The position numbers and the translations under genes were made by a program. DNA of 64,000 bases, taken from contig NZ_RQET01000004.1 of the NCBI RefSeq assembly GCF_004769195.1, positions 992,001 through 1,056,000 on the forward strand, written 5' to 3'. Below the pieces are notes generated by a model. That model was not told the origin of the DNA. It was given only the letters and a program-made list of their open reading frames with translations, and made no database searches. The number at the start of each line of letters is the position of its first letter. The first letter of the stretch is position 1. Of the stretch, positions 37,520-46,755 are shown piece by piece. The stretch comes from Leptospira fletcheri. Lineage in GTDB: Bacteria > Spirochaetota > Leptospiria > Leptospirales > Leptospiraceae.

Positions 37520-37949
37520 GCCTGAGACCGTGATGTTCGATTTGGAAGGCTCTTCGAAAGAAGAAGTGATTTCCCGACTTTTGCAAAAAGCGGTCGAAGC
37601 AAAATTGATCGAACCCGAGGTTCGAGAACCGGTCTTTGAATCCTTGCTCGCGAGGGAAAAGTCCATGTCTACGGGGATCGGCAGCGGGGTCGCGATCCCT
37701 CACTGTTCGGTAAATTTGGTGGAAGAGTTGAAATGCGTGATGGGACTTTCTCCAGGTGGAATCGACTTCGACGCCATAGACCATCTTCCGGTTCACATTT
37801 TCATACTATTAATCGTTCCTAAATCCAAATTCCAAGAACATATAAAAACTCTAGCTCAGATCGCCAAAACCCTTAACGTTAAGGACGATCGGGAGAAGCT
37901 GGTTCATTCCAAAAATTTCGAGGAAATTCGGAAAGCCTTTACTCCTTAA
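37494..37949 (+). CDS. ptsN: PTS IIA-type regulatory protein, PtsN-like
   Basis: The 151-residue protein is one EIIA-Ntr/fructose-type domain. H70 in GIGSGVAIPHC accepts phosphate, and the surrounding residues MSTGIGSG are conserved. PtsN-type proteins regulate potassium transport, nitrogen or outer-membrane functions rather than moving sugar. It overlaps the RnfD-like gene by 26 bp; a second ATG at 37506 would shorten the overlap. Being inside this run suggests control of the neighbours by PTS phosphorylation. Confidence 0.88.
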   Translation: MNQLMALIKPETVMFDLEGSSKEEVISRLLQKAVEAKLIEPEVREPVFESLLAREKSMSTGIGSGVAIPHCSVNLVEELKCVMGLSPGGIDFDAIDHLPVHIFILLIVPKSKFQEHIKTLAQIAKTLNVKDDREKLVHSKNFEEIRKAFTP

Positions 37950-37961
37950 GGATCTCCGACC

Positions 37962-38864
37962 TTGTTAGAAGAAGTCCGGCGTTTTTTGGCTTTCGTTTTG
38001 TTGCTTTCCGCCGTTTCGGTTTTGTTTTCTCATCTCCGATCGTTAGACCGCAGATTTTTATTCGCGGATTCCGGCATCTCGGAAGAGGACGGCAGGGATT
38101 TTTCCGGAGGGAGGAATTTTATAGATTCCTACCTTTTGTTCTGGAAAGGAATTCTGACTTTGGATTTGGGCAAAACCGAGTCCGGTGATCCGGTTTTGAG
38201 TCATCTAGGCGCCAGATTTTTACCCACCCTTCATTTGGCGGTCTTTTCCATTTTTTGGAGCGTGATTTTTGCCGTCGGACTTTCCTTCGTCGTTCTCTTT
38301 CTGGACTCCTCTTGGCTAAGGGTTTTCCTGGATGCGTCGAGTCGATTGGTTCTATCGACTCCAGTATTCGTCGCAGCAGTCATACTCTTGACGGTTTTCT
38401 TTTTCATCCTGGGAGTGTTGCCTCCCGGAGGATACGAATCGGGAGAAACGGTTTATGTGATTCTTCCGGGGATCGCCTTAGGTTCGAGGGTCTGGGCGAG
38501 ATTGTTTCGATTTTCCTTAAGTATGGCGGAAGCGGAATCGGATTCGGCGTACGTGCGAGTCCTAAAGGCCAGGGGGTATTCGGAACTTCGGATCTTGTTC
38601 CGTCATGTTCTTCCGAAAATCCTACCTGTCCTGTTGGTTTTGATTTTCTTGGATTTCAGTTCCCTCTTATCCGGAGCCATCGTGGTGGAGGAGATATTCT
38701 TCTTTCCCGGCATTGGAAAGTCCATGTATCACGCGATACGGACGATGGATGTTTCCTTGCTCTCAGCTTTACTTTTTTACAGCGGACTGATCTTTTATAT
38801 TCTTAGCAGAATTTCGGAAAAATTCCGCGATTCCTTATTGGGATGGGAAACCCAAGCCGCATGA
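37962..38864 (+). CDS. Peptide-type ABC transporter permease, DppB/OppB-like
   Basis: Start is TTG 37962, with AAGGA 10 bases before. The 300-residue membrane protein has six segments and, in the loop near 205-235, the EAA-type motif ARGYSELRILFRHVLPK that contacts the ATPase. The phrase EEIFFFPGIGKSMYHAI is standard for DppB/OppB. It pairs with the next permease, but no ATPase or solute-binding gene is adjacent, so these must come from elsewhere or the pair has another role. Confidence 0.83.
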   Translation: MLEEVRRFLAFVLLLSAVSVLFSHLRSLDRRFLFADSGISEEDGRDFSGGRNFIDSYLLFWKGILTLDLGKTESGDPVLSHLGARFLPTLHLAVFSIFWSVIFAVGLSFVVLFLDSSWLRVFLDASSRLVLSTPVFVAAVILLTVFFFILGVLPPGGYESGETVYVILPGIALGSRVWARLFRFSLSMAEAESDSAYVRVLKARGYSELRILFRHVLPKILPVLLVLIFLDFSSLLSGAIVVEEIFFFPGIGKSMYHAIRTMDVSLLSALLFYSGLIFYILSRISEKFRDSLLGWETQAA

Positions 38865-39631
38865 AATCCGCGGAATTTCTACATATCGGAATTGTAATCC
38901 TTTTTCTGACGATTGTGGTCGCAGGAATCCTATTCCATTCCCCTCCGACCCAAGTGGATTTAAACGAGTCTTTTCGTTCCGTCTCTTGGGAAGCTCCGAT
39001 GGGCAAGGACCGCTTGGGTCGGGACGTTTGGGCTATGTTGGGGTACGGAAGTCTTTCCACTTTTCTTTTTGCTGTGCCTGCCAGAATTTTCACTTTGGTC
39101 TTGGCGAGCGGCTTCGGACTGATCTCCTATTCTAGTCCGTTTGTACAGAGAAATCTTCTGGCTCCACTTTCCTCCGTTTTTATTTCCATTCCCTCCTTGC
39201 TTCTTGCACTGCTGGTAGTCCAGGTATTCGGAGCAGGTCCGTTTTCCCTTTTTATCGCGATCCTACTAGGGGATTGGGCCCAAGCCTATGAGACTTTGAG
39301 GGCAAGGATAGACGAAGCGAGTACGAGCGGTTACGTCACTGCGGCACAATGTTTCGGCGCCGGTAAATTTTATGTTTTTCGAAACCATATCCTACCGCAG
39401 GCTTTTCAGTTGCTGCGGGTTCTCATGACCACAGGTCTTCCTTCGGTCGTCATGACTTTGGCGATCTTCGGATTCTTGGGAATTTCGGAGGGAGGAGATT
39501 TTTTCGGGCCGGGATTGGGGGAACAGATCGCCTTTTCCAAAGACTATGCGGAGTCCGCACCCTGGGCTTTGGTCGTTCCCGTTTTCGGCATTCTTGGATT
39601 AGTGTATTCCGTAGGCGGTAGAAAGAATTGA
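38861..39631 (+). CDS. Peptide-type ABC transporter permease, DppC/OppC-like
   Basis: ATG 38861 overlaps the upstream stop (ATGA); an ATG at 38843 is possible but less neat. The 256-residue protein has six membrane segments, PMGKDRLGRDVWAML at about 47-61 (the PLGTDxxGRD motif of DppC/OppC), and an EAA-like loop, AAQCFGAGKFYVFRNHILPQ. With the previous gene it forms the membrane core of an Opp/Dpp-type importer. The next gene starts at a TTG that overlaps its stop codon. Confidence 0.85.
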   Translation: MKSAEFLHIGIVILFLTIVVAGILFHSPPTQVDLNESFRSVSWEAPMGKDRLGRDVWAMLGYGSLSTFLFAVPARIFTLVLASGFGLISYSSPFVQRNLLAPLSSVFISIPSLLLALLVVQVFGAGPFSLFIAILLGDWAQAYETLRARIDEASTSGYVTAAQCFGAGKFYVFRNHILPQAFQLLRVLMTTGLPSVVMTLAIFGFLGISEGGDFFGPGLGEQIAFSKDYAESAPWALVVPVFGILGLVYSVGGRKN

Positions 39632-41256
39632 TCCTACGTTTCCCGAAAAAATTCTGCGCGGCTTTGGCCTTATGCGGATTTTTGGCGCTACCTCAGGGAG
39701 GAACTCTGTGGGCCGTGGACGACTATTACGATTTTCCGGGGATTTCCTCCCGAGAAAAAATCGAATTCGAAAGGGAAAGGAAACTTTGCTTTTTTCCGCT
39801 TCGAAACATCACGGGCGATTCGAATCTGGATTTCTATTCCGCCGGATACGCTTCCGTTCTTTATTCCGGTCTGAAATCAGTGGTTCAGATCTACGATGAA
39901 AACGCTCTTCCGACCGTAATCCAACATTCCTTCGGTAAGCAGGAGTCTTCTCCGGTTGCACCTCTAAAGGAGGACGAATGGGATCGGGAAAAATTGAATC
40001 GTCTGAAGGACGGAAAAATTCCCCTCTCCGTCAAAAAGGATCCGAGATACTTATCCTTACGGTCCGAGCCTTTCGAGTCGGAGTCCGCTCCCGACGAATC
40101 CGGCGCCATTCCTCTGGCAAAGAAGAACAACTGTTTTTATACGGTTACGGGCGAGTTCGAAAGGAGTTCGCAGGAAGAATTGAAGATACGTATTTTTCTC
40201 CGTTCCTTCAAAGACGGATCTAAAAAGGCGTTTTCCCATAAAACGAGCGTTAGACGATCCTATCAGGAGATGAATCCTTTGGTGGTGGAGCTGAAAAATT
40301 TCGTTTTGGGAAAATCCACCTTGCGCCTCTCCGTTCGCTCGGAAAGCACTTTGGGTTCTTTGGTTTTTTTAGACGGCAATTATATCGGTAAAACGCCTTT
40401 GGTTCGGGACGATATCCTTCCGGGGTTGCACGAAATTCGGGTCACTCGCGACGGCTTCGACGATTGGAAAGGAGAAGTAGACATGAGGACTTCTTCGCAG
40501 GAAATCCAAGTCCAGTTGTCTAGAGAAAAGAAAGAAGGATGGCTCTCCGTCACCTCGGATCCTCCGGGAGCAACGGTATATTTCGGTTCCCAGAATCTGG
40601 GTGTGACTCCCTTGGTCAAGGTACCCGTAAAAGTGGGTTGGAACCGACTTAGAGTCGCGAAGGAAGAATACGTCGACTCGTTAAAAGGAGTGGAAATCAA
40701 AAAGGGAGAGAATTCGGAGGTCTCCGTCTCTTTGAAAAAGGGAGATACGGTTTCTTATTATAAAAATAAAAAATACGTTTTCATGGATCACACATACGAC
40801 GATTTCGCGATCTATTCCCTTTATGGGACTCTTCTGTTTTATGCAGGTTATTATTATTTCAACCTGAAGGCGGACTCCGTTTTGGAAGGTGCACGACCCA
40901 TGACGGATGCGATGACTCTGACGGGTTTAGCTAGTCTGGCCCAGTCCTCTCCGAATTTGAACACTTTCACCGCCGCATATCTCTATCAATACAATATCTT
41001 CAGTCAGGCGGAAGCCAAGGCGAATTATTATCGGGATTTGGGAGGCGTGTTTTCCCAGCAGAGAGGTTTCCATGGCGGATTTATGCTGTACGGGATCGCG
41101 GCTATGCTGGCGCTTAGCGTCACTTTTTATTGGTTGGGTTTGGACTCGGAAACTCTGGATGTGGGGGTCGCTCCGGTAAAGACTCCTTATTTCGTCAAAG
41201 GCCTGGAAAACCGGCCGGAAACCGAGACTTACGCAAGGTTCAATTATCGTTTCTGA
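39628..41256 (+). CDS. PEGA-domain membrane or secreted protein
   Basis: TTG 39628 overlaps the permease stop (TTGA). The 542-residue product has a signal segment (AALALCGFLALPQGG), then FFPLRNITGDSNLDFYSAGYA, which resembles the start of TolB-like/amidase-associated domains. Two PEGA domains follow at about 225-300 and 300-375 (LDGNYIGKTPL, FGSQNLGVTPL), small beta repeats that bind surface polymers or proteins. Two hydrophobic segments lie near 395 and 495. It probably works in the periplasm, anchored to a membrane. It closes the Rnf-like/permease run. Confidence 0.82.
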   Translation: MILRFPKKFCAALALCGFLALPQGGTLWAVDDYYDFPGISSREKIEFERERKLCFFPLRNITGDSNLDFYSAGYASVLYSGLKSVVQIYDENALPTVIQHSFGKQESSPVAPLKEDEWDREKLNRLKDGKIPLSVKKDPRYLSLRSEPFESESAPDESGAIPLAKKNNCFYTVTGEFERSSQEELKIRIFLRSFKDGSKKAFSHKTSVRRSYQEMNPLVVELKNFVLGKSTLRLSVRSESTLGSLVFLDGNYIGKTPLVRDDILPGLHEIRVTRDGFDDWKGEVDMRTSSQEIQVQLSREKKEGWLSVTSDPPGATVYFGSQNLGVTPLVKVPVKVGWNRLRVAKEEYVDSLKGVEIKKGENSEVSVSLKKGDTVSYYKNKKYVFMDHTYDDFAIYSLYGTLLFYAGYYYFNLKADSVLEGARPMTDAMTLTGLASLAQSSPNLNTFTAAYLYQYNIFSQAEAKANYYRDLGGVFSQQRGFHGGFMLYGIAAMLALSVTFYWLGLDSETLDVGVAPVKTPYFVKGLENRPETETYARFNYRF

Positions 41257-42527
41257 TCCTTGTGCGAAAAACCCTTTACGGCATCTATTACATATTTATA
41301 AAGTCGAAAGCTGCCTAATATCAGTACCCCTTTGTCCGCAAAGGAAAACAATTTGTGTGAAAAATCCGAAGGGCGTAAGAGAAAGGATTCGTATCCTTTC
41401 GGAAGTTTGAATTCCGCTCCCCCTAAAAAGGTCGCTTCCGTACCGTTTTTCCTGCAGTAAGATAGGATTTCCTCCGCCATGGTTTCCCCGTCCTTGTCGG
41501 GGAGGAATCCGGCGATCACGTTTGCGGATTTGCGGGAAAATCGTGACGATGCGTCCTCCAGGGTTGTCCTTATTGCGTCCGGATTGTGAGCAGGGTCGAA
41601 GACGATCTCGGGATCGATAGAGAGCAATTCCAATCTACCCGGCGGAGGGGAAAAACGAATTTCGGAATCTCCGAAAAGGGTGAAATCGGTCTTTCCGAAG
41701 AGCCAGCTCTCTCCTTGTAAAGATGCGGTTTCGAGAAAGGGTAGGCGGTGGAAAAAGCGGATCGCTTTTTCCACCGCCCACGCGGAAAAGTTGAGATTAT
41801 AATCCAGGTAGGAGATTTTTGCGGTCTTTTCGGGATAAAACGCGACTTCTATCCCTTTCGCCGTGCAGAAATCACGAACGTCGGCGTCCAGATTTTCCGG
41901 GTGTTCCATGGACAGAAGTAATCCGGTTTTGGATCCGGCTATATTCAATTTTTCTTGTAGAATTTTCGCTTTCGTATCTCCCAAGATGGATTTGTGGTCC
42001 TCTCCGATGGAGCACAATACGACTACATCCGCCTCCGCGAGTCGGGTCGCGTCCAACCTTCCTCCTAGTCCGGCTTCGAATATCTGAATTTCCAGGTCCT
42101 CCGATTCGAAATGTACGAACGCTCCCAGAGTGAACCACTCGAACCAAGACAATTCCGCAAGTTCGGAAAGATTCGATTTTTGGAATATACGATCGCTTAA
42201 TTTCTTTAAATCCAGATCGGAAATCGGTGCGAGATCGGGACTTTTCCGGATCCGTTCTCTGGGATCCAGAAGGTGTGGGGAAGTATAGAGACCGGTTCCT
42301 AATCCTAAACGTACAAAAATCTGAGCCAAAAAATGGGATACGGATCCTTTGCCGTTCGTTCCCACTACGGAAATTCGAAGACGAGGCTTCTTTCGTTCTC
42401 TCCATCCGTACTTATCCAGAAAAATCCGAAAGGATTCCAGGGAATATTCTTTGAATACGTTGAAGTTTCTGGTCTTTTCCAGATTGATCAACTTGGAGCC
42501 GAATTCTAAAAAGCCCGATTCCTGCAT
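41244..42527 (-). CDS. folC: Folylpolyglutamate synthase / dihydrofolate synthase
   Basis: The 427-residue protein has the Mur-ligase-type ATP loop VVGTNGKGSVSHF near residue 50, TSPHLLDPRERI near 80, and EAGLGGRLDATR near 148, all FolC signatures. It adds glutamate to dihydropteroate and folates with ATP. The C-terminal domain is shorter than in some FolC proteins but shows FDPAHNPDAI. It begins 5 bp after aroE on this strand. Its 3' end overlaps the convergent PEGA gene by 13 bp. Confidence 0.93.
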   Translation of the reverse strand: MQESGFLEFGSKLINLEKTRNFNVFKEYSLESFRIFLDKYGWRERKKPRLRISVVGTNGKGSVSHFLAQIFVRLGLGTGLYTSPHLLDPRERIRKSPDLAPISDLDLKKLSDRIFQKSNLSELAELSWFEWFTLGAFVHFESEDLEIQIFEAGLGGRLDATRLAEADVVVLCSIGEDHKSILGDTKAKILQEKLNIAGSKTGLLLSMEHPENLDADVRDFCTAKGIEVAFYPEKTAKISYLDYNLNFSAWAVEKAIRFFHRLPFLETASLQGESWLFGKTDFTLFGDSEIRFSPPPGRLELLSIDPEIVFDPAHNPDAIRTTLEDASSRFSRKSANVIAGFLPDKDGETMAEEILSYCRKNGTEATFLGGAEFKLPKGYESFLLRPSDFSHKLFSFADKGVLILGSFRLYKYVIDAVKGFSHKDQKR

Positions 42528-42532
42528 GCGTA

Positions 42533-43399
42533 TTATTTCGTTTTTAAAGCGGAGAAGAGTCTTTGTCTTCCGCGTTCCACGTATTCCGCTTCCAACGGGA
42601 TTCCCGTAAAAAGCCGGAACTGTTCCACCGCTTGGTAAAGCAACATTTCCGTTCCAGGGATGATCGTCGTTCCGGAACTTCGAGCGGCTTCCACTAACGG
42701 AGTGACCAGCGGATTGTATACGATATCGAATAATGTTTGTTCCTTCCGAAAGAAGGAGGAATCCAAGATCGGACCTGGATTTTGTCCTTTCATTCCCAAC
42801 GGGGTCGTATGGATCACAAGAGAGAATTCCTGCGATTTACTTTTTGCGGAATCCAGATTTGAGAAGGAGGAAGATCCGGATTTCACTTGGTTTAAAAGTC
42901 GGACGATTTCCATTCCCGTGGTTTCGTTTCTCGAACCGATCGTTAAGTCCGACACGTTTGCGGACTTGAGTAGCGCAAATCCGATTCCTCTCGCACTTCC
43001 TCCGCTTCCCAGGACCAGCACTTTTCCGGAAAGAGAATCGGGGGCCGTTTCTAGAATCGCTCGAACTGCTCCCAGTCCGTCGGTATTGAAAGCTTGCACT
43101 CCGTCTTCGCCTAATACGAGTGTGTTGCTTGCACGCATCGCTTGAGAAGCGGGATCCGTTTTGTCGGCGAGATCGTATGCGGTTTCTTTGTGGGGGATGG
43201 TTACGGAAAGACCTTTTACTCCGAACTTTCGTAAGACTCTAAGGTCGTTTTTGTCTACAGTCGTAACAGGAAAGACAAAATAGGCGCAATCTAGACTTAA
43301 GTCCTGGTACCAACCTTCATGAAGTAAGGGTGAAAGGGTGTGGGAAAGCGGATTTCCGAGGATGCCGAAATATTGGGAACTGTCTCTGAAGATTTTCAA
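42533..43399 (-). CDS. aroE: Shikimate dehydrogenase
   Basis: The 288-residue product carries the substrate site GNPLSHTLSP near residue 15, the catalytic lysine in TIPHKE, NTDGLG near 111, and the NADP loop VLGSGGSARG near 130. It reduces 3-dehydroshikimate to shikimate in aromatic amino acid and folate precursor synthesis. The linkage to folC fits, because chorismate feeds folate. It is divergent from the 43470 gene. Confidence 0.95.
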   Translation of the reverse strand: MKIFRDSSQYFGILGNPLSHTLSPLLHEGWYQDLSLDCAYFVFPVTTVDKNDLRVLRKFGVKGLSVTIPHKETAYDLADKTDPASQAMRASNTLVLGEDGVQAFNTDGLGAVRAILETAPDSLSGKVLVLGSGGSARGIGFALLKSANVSDLTIGSRNETTGMEIVRLLNQVKSGSSSFSNLDSAKSKSQEFSLVIHTTPLGMKGQNPGPILDSSFFRKEQTLFDIVYNPLVTPLVEAARSSGTTIIPGTEMLLYQAVEQFRLFTGIPLEAEYVERGRQRLFSALKTK

Positions 43400-43469
43400 T
43401 TGGGATCGGACCGTTTTTTTCGCTAAAATTCTCGACTTTATCCCAAAACCCGGAAAACCTGTAAACTAG

Positions 43470-43865
43470 ATGGGGATCCTGGCTTCGTTCTACGATTTTC
43501 TTCCTTCCTTCGGCACTCAACCTTTTTTAGTCTTGGCCGCATTCTCCGTAGGATGGTGGACTCCTTTTACCAACGCACTTTTCGTCATCGGAATCAGCGG
43601 TGGTCTGGCCTGGTATTTCTATTTTTACAAACGCAAGGATCTTTTGGGCGGTTTTTGGGTGGCTTTTCTGGTCGCCTTATTGGGCTCCCTGATCATTCTT
43701 TCGATTTTTCAAGACATCATACGAGATGTGGTATTTTGGCTGATCTCTCCGAAGGTCGGAATTTACCAACTTTCCAACGTGAATCTGATTGCGGTTCTGA
43801 TCGGAGGCTATTTTGCCCTTTATATCATGAATCGGATCAATCATAATAAGGAAAGAAGGGATTAA
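43470..43865 (+). CDS. Small membrane protein of unknown function
   Basis: The 131-residue protein has about three or four hydrophobic segments and a basic C-terminus (NRINHNKERRD). A conserved-looking turn KRKDLLGGFW separates the first helices. No family is recognised. It is divergent from aroE and convergent with the glycosyltransferase. Codon use is like the neighbours and the start is a clean ATG, so it is likely real. Confidence 0.62.
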   Translation: MGILASFYDFLPSFGTQPFLVLAAFSVGWWTPFTNALFVIGISGGLAWYFYFYKRKDLLGGFWVAFLVALLGSLIILSIFQDIIRDVVFWLISPKVGIYQLSNVNLIAVLIGGYFALYIMNRINHNKERRD

Positions 43866-43872
43866 TTTTCGT

Positions 43873-44670
43873 TTAGTCCTGTTTCGAACCCTTTTTCTTC
43901 GTATTCTTTCCGATTTGCTCCGCGAGAAACATCTCGAAAATTTTCGTGTATTTTAGAAAATTATAATAAAATCCCATTACGGCGAGGATTAATCCGCGTC
44001 TTCCGTCCAAAAATCCGCAGCGTACGAAGTACATCCAGAAGGACTTATATCCGGCTTCCGCCAAGGCCAGGAAAAGTCCGGAGCGTTTGCCTTTCGCGAA
44101 TTTTTCCGTGGCAGCCAATTCCGAGTAGCTGTTGATGAAATTCACGTGATCAAATAGATTCTGATAGGAATAATGCAGCACGGGGTTTTTTAATTTCCCC
44201 ATTTTCCCGTCGAGCTTTACGGATTCATGAACCTTTTCGCCTATGAATCTGCCCTTGGATTTTCTGAACAATCTCACCCTACGATTCGGATACCAACCAC
44301 CGTGTCGGATCCATTTTCCCATATACATGGTCAATCTGGGGATGGAATATCCGTCCTCATCCGGCTCGCGTCCTCCTAAGACTTCGCGAATCTCAGCCTC
44401 CAGGTCCGGCGAGATTTCCTCATCAGCATCCACGCTCAAGATCCAAGCGTTTCTAGCCAGCGAGATCACATGGTTCTTTTGGCCGACGTAATCGTCGAAT
44501 TCCCGGAATACGAATTTTGCTCCAAAATTTTCCGCAAGTTCCTTGGTTCTATCCTTGGAACCGGAATCCAAAACGATGATCTCGTCCACAAATTTCAAAG
44601 AGGACAAGCACCGGGAAATATTGTCCTCTTCGTTCAGGGTGATGATGCAGGCAGAAATCGGAAGGGGCAT
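43873..44670 (-). CDS. Family 2 glycosyltransferase, WaaE/KdtX-like
   Basis: The 265-residue protein opens with ISACIITLNEEDNISRCL and has DEIIVLDSGSKD and the DxD motif SVDADEEISP. This pattern fits the WaaE/KdtX branch, which adds glucose or another sugar to the lipopolysaccharide core. The C-terminal hydrophobic region (YKSFWMYFVRCGF) may bind the membrane. It begins directly after the upstream stop (TAAATG), so it is translated with the kinase-like gene. Confidence 0.88.
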   Translation of the reverse strand: MPLPISACIITLNEEDNISRCLSSLKFVDEIIVLDSGSKDRTKELAENFGAKFVFREFDDYVGQKNHVISLARNAWILSVDADEEISPDLEAEIREVLGGREPDEDGYSIPRLTMYMGKWIRHGGWYPNRRVRLFRKSKGRFIGEKVHESVKLDGKMGKLKNPVLHYSYQNLFDHVNFINSYSELAATEKFAKGKRSGLFLALAEAGYKSFWMYFVRCGFLDGRRGLILAVMGFYYNFLKYTKIFEMFLAEQIGKNTKKKGSKQD

Positions 44671-45363
44671 TTAGGTGCGGGAAAAATCCTTGTCCCTTTC
44701 GGACTTAAAATTGCCGGTAAGAGGAATTTCCAATCTTGCGATCGTCGATTCCTTACGAATTCCGATACGGAAATAGGAAGGATCTATCCCTTCCCCTTTG
44801 AGCATAATCAATATCAAAGCGAGTCCTAGGCCGGCTCCTTCCGTATTGTCCGCGTTATCCAGGTAGAATTGCGCAATGTCCGCATACTGCATCCCTTTTT
44901 CCAACTTTTCCCTGAGGGACTTTTCCTCTTGGGGAGTGACCGGGGTGTTGTTGATCACTTCGATGCGGATTCCGTCCAGGGAATAATCGAAATTAATGAG
45001 GCAATAATATCCTTTCTTTTTCGCCTTCTGTCCGAATTCCTCCGCCATCGCTTCCGAAAATAATTCCCGGTATTCGGAAACGCCTTTGGTATAAGCGATT
45101 TCGTCGGTCAGGTCGTATCCTTTTTCCTCGAAGAAAATCCTTTTTTGATTTGCCTTGCAGGCGTTGATCGATAACTCTTTAACGATCGTATAAATCGTCG
45201 GGACAAGAGTGGGGGATGTGACTTTGTCTAGGATCAGTTCGACCGCTTCCTGGATATGTTCCTCTACAGATCTGGTCATCCTATGCGTCTTGAGGGATAA
45301 AATTCTTCCGTTTTCCACCGTCAGTCGGATGTTATCGGATATATCCCGGATTTCCTGACCCAT
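44671..45363 (-). CDS. HATPase-fold protein without a HisKA domain
   Basis: The ATG at 45363 has GGAAAG before it; ATGs at 45408 and 45447 would add 15 to 28 residues. The product is 230 residues. KELSINACKANQK near residue 60 is an N box and GAGLGLALILIML near 175 a G2 box, so it binds ATP in the histidine-kinase/GyrB fold. No phospho-acceptor His domain is present. A long charged insert (GYDLTDEIAYT to AKKKGYY) separates the boxes. It may be an anti-sigma kinase or accessory; its link to the glycosyltransferase is unexplained. Confidence 0.75.
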   Translation of the reverse strand: MGQEIRDISDNIRLTVENGRILSLKTHRMTRSVEEHIQEAVELILDKVTSPTLVPTIYTIVKELSINACKANQKRIFFEEKGYDLTDEIAYTKGVSEYRELFSEAMAEEFGQKAKKKGYYCLINFDYSLDGIRIEVINNTPVTPQEEKSLREKLEKGMQYADIAQFYLDNADNTEGAGLGLALILIMLKGEGIDPSYFRIGIRKESTIARLEIPLTGNFKSERDKDFSRT

Positions 45364-45439
45364 TACCTTGAACTTTCCGGAACTCGATTTGTTTGTCAAG
45401 AGACTCATAAACGCCAGTCCAAAAAAGGTCTTCCTGCGT

Positions 45440-46741
45440 TTGAACATCCTGTTTTTTACGAACTTGCTTCTACTTTGCTCCTTTGGCTCGCTTCGGGCTC
45501 AAAGCTGGAATTGGAAGGGAGTGTTTGTGCTCGAACCAGGATCGTTAGAATACAAAGGACCGGTGGATCTTTCCGTCAAGGACGGCTTGGTGGAAAAGAT
45601 CGTACCTTCTTCCAAGGAGGCGACTCCGCTTTATCTTTTACCCGGATTTTGTGATGCCAATGTCACTCTTGGGGCGAATTCCCTAGGCGGACAAAAAGAC
45701 AAAAAGGAATTGGAAGAAGACTTACATTCGTTTTTGTTCCATGGATTCGTTCTGGTTCAAAGCGTAGCGGATGCGAATTGGGCCGAAGAGGTCGCACGTT
45801 CCAGAAGACAGAAAGGCGAATTTCCGCAGATTCTCTCCTCTTCTCCGGTTTGGATCGCGGATTCTCCGGAATTACGAGGTTCCGAAACGGATCGGAAGGG
45901 ATATAAAATCCTCCACTCTGCGGTCGAGGCGATGCAAGCCGTCGCTTCCAAGGCGGGGGGCAAGGCGCATATTTTTCTAAGACACGATCCCGGGGAATTG
46001 TTCCAACTAGACGGGCATCTTCTATATCGAATGAGGGCCAAAGCCGACTCCCAGAGGCTAGAATTGGCGGTTTCTTCCTTCGGGGAAGAGTTTGCGACTT
46101 GGGAGGCGCTGTCGGCCGGAGTTCCCGTTCTCTATCATCCGATTCCGGAGACGGCTTCTATCGTCCCTGTCTCCGGAAATTTAGTCCAATCTTATTGGGG
46201 ACCCATGTTCGGAGTGTATTATAATCAAAAGCAGGTCGGGACTTCCGAATTTTCGACGGAATGGGATCGTCTGCTCGATTGGAGTCCGAAATTCAAGGAA
46301 AAAGCTCCGACAGCGGAATGGGTTTCCTCTTTGAAAGGATTGAGGGAAAAGGAAAAAGCGGAGGCGGATCAGGAGTATGATTCCTATCTTGCGTTTCTGA
46401 ATGCCCGCAAGAATCTGGCTTTAAAGATTCTTCTTGCTTCCGGTGCGGGAAATTATCTGACGTTTCCCGGAATTGCAGGATGGAAGGAGATCTCCTTACT
46501 GTCCAAGATCCTAGGGCCGAAGGAAGCATTACGCGCGGCAACAGAAACCACATGTACATATTTGGGCGCCGCGCATGAGGGGAAAATCCGAACGGGAAAA
46601 TCCGCTCAATTTTTGGTCTTTGAAGAGGATCCGTTGACCGACTGGGGAAAATTACGCTCCCTGAGAACGATCGTAACGGAGCGGAAAAAAACGGAAATCG
46701 CTCCGGCTAAGAAAACGAAAGTGAAGGGAATTCGCGGATAA
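45440..46741 (+). CDS. Exported amidohydrolase-like protein lacking the metal-binding HxH
   Basis: TTG 45440 with AAGGT upstream gives 433 residues with a signal peptide (FFTNLLLLCSFGSLRAQS). The layout is amidohydrolase-like: LLPGFCDANVTLG stands where active enzymes have LPGxIDxHxH, and the C-terminus ends AAHEGKIRTGKSAQFLVFEEDPL, as in the family. The HxH that binds zinc reads N-V-T, and a later metal His is not evident. It is therefore probably non-catalytic, perhaps a binding protein. It is followed by the S1-domain gene after 14 bp. Confidence 0.72.
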   Translation: MNILFFTNLLLLCSFGSLRAQSWNWKGVFVLEPGSLEYKGPVDLSVKDGLVEKIVPSSKEATPLYLLPGFCDANVTLGANSLGGQKDKKELEEDLHSFLFHGFVLVQSVADANWAEEVARSRRQKGEFPQILSSSPVWIADSPELRGSETDRKGYKILHSAVEAMQAVASKAGGKAHIFLRHDPGELFQLDGHLLYRMRAKADSQRLELAVSSFGEEFATWEALSAGVPVLYHPIPETASIVPVSGNLVQSYWGPMFGVYYNQKQVGTSEFSTEWDRLLDWSPKFKEKAPTAEWVSSLKGLREKEKAEADQEYDSYLAFLNARKNLALKILLASGAGNYLTFPGIAGWKEISLLSKILGPKEALRAATETTCTYLGAAHEGKIRTGKSAQFLVFEEDPLTDWGKLRSLRTIVTERKKTEIAPAKKTKVKGIRG

Positions 46742-46755
46742 AGAGAGGAAGAAAG

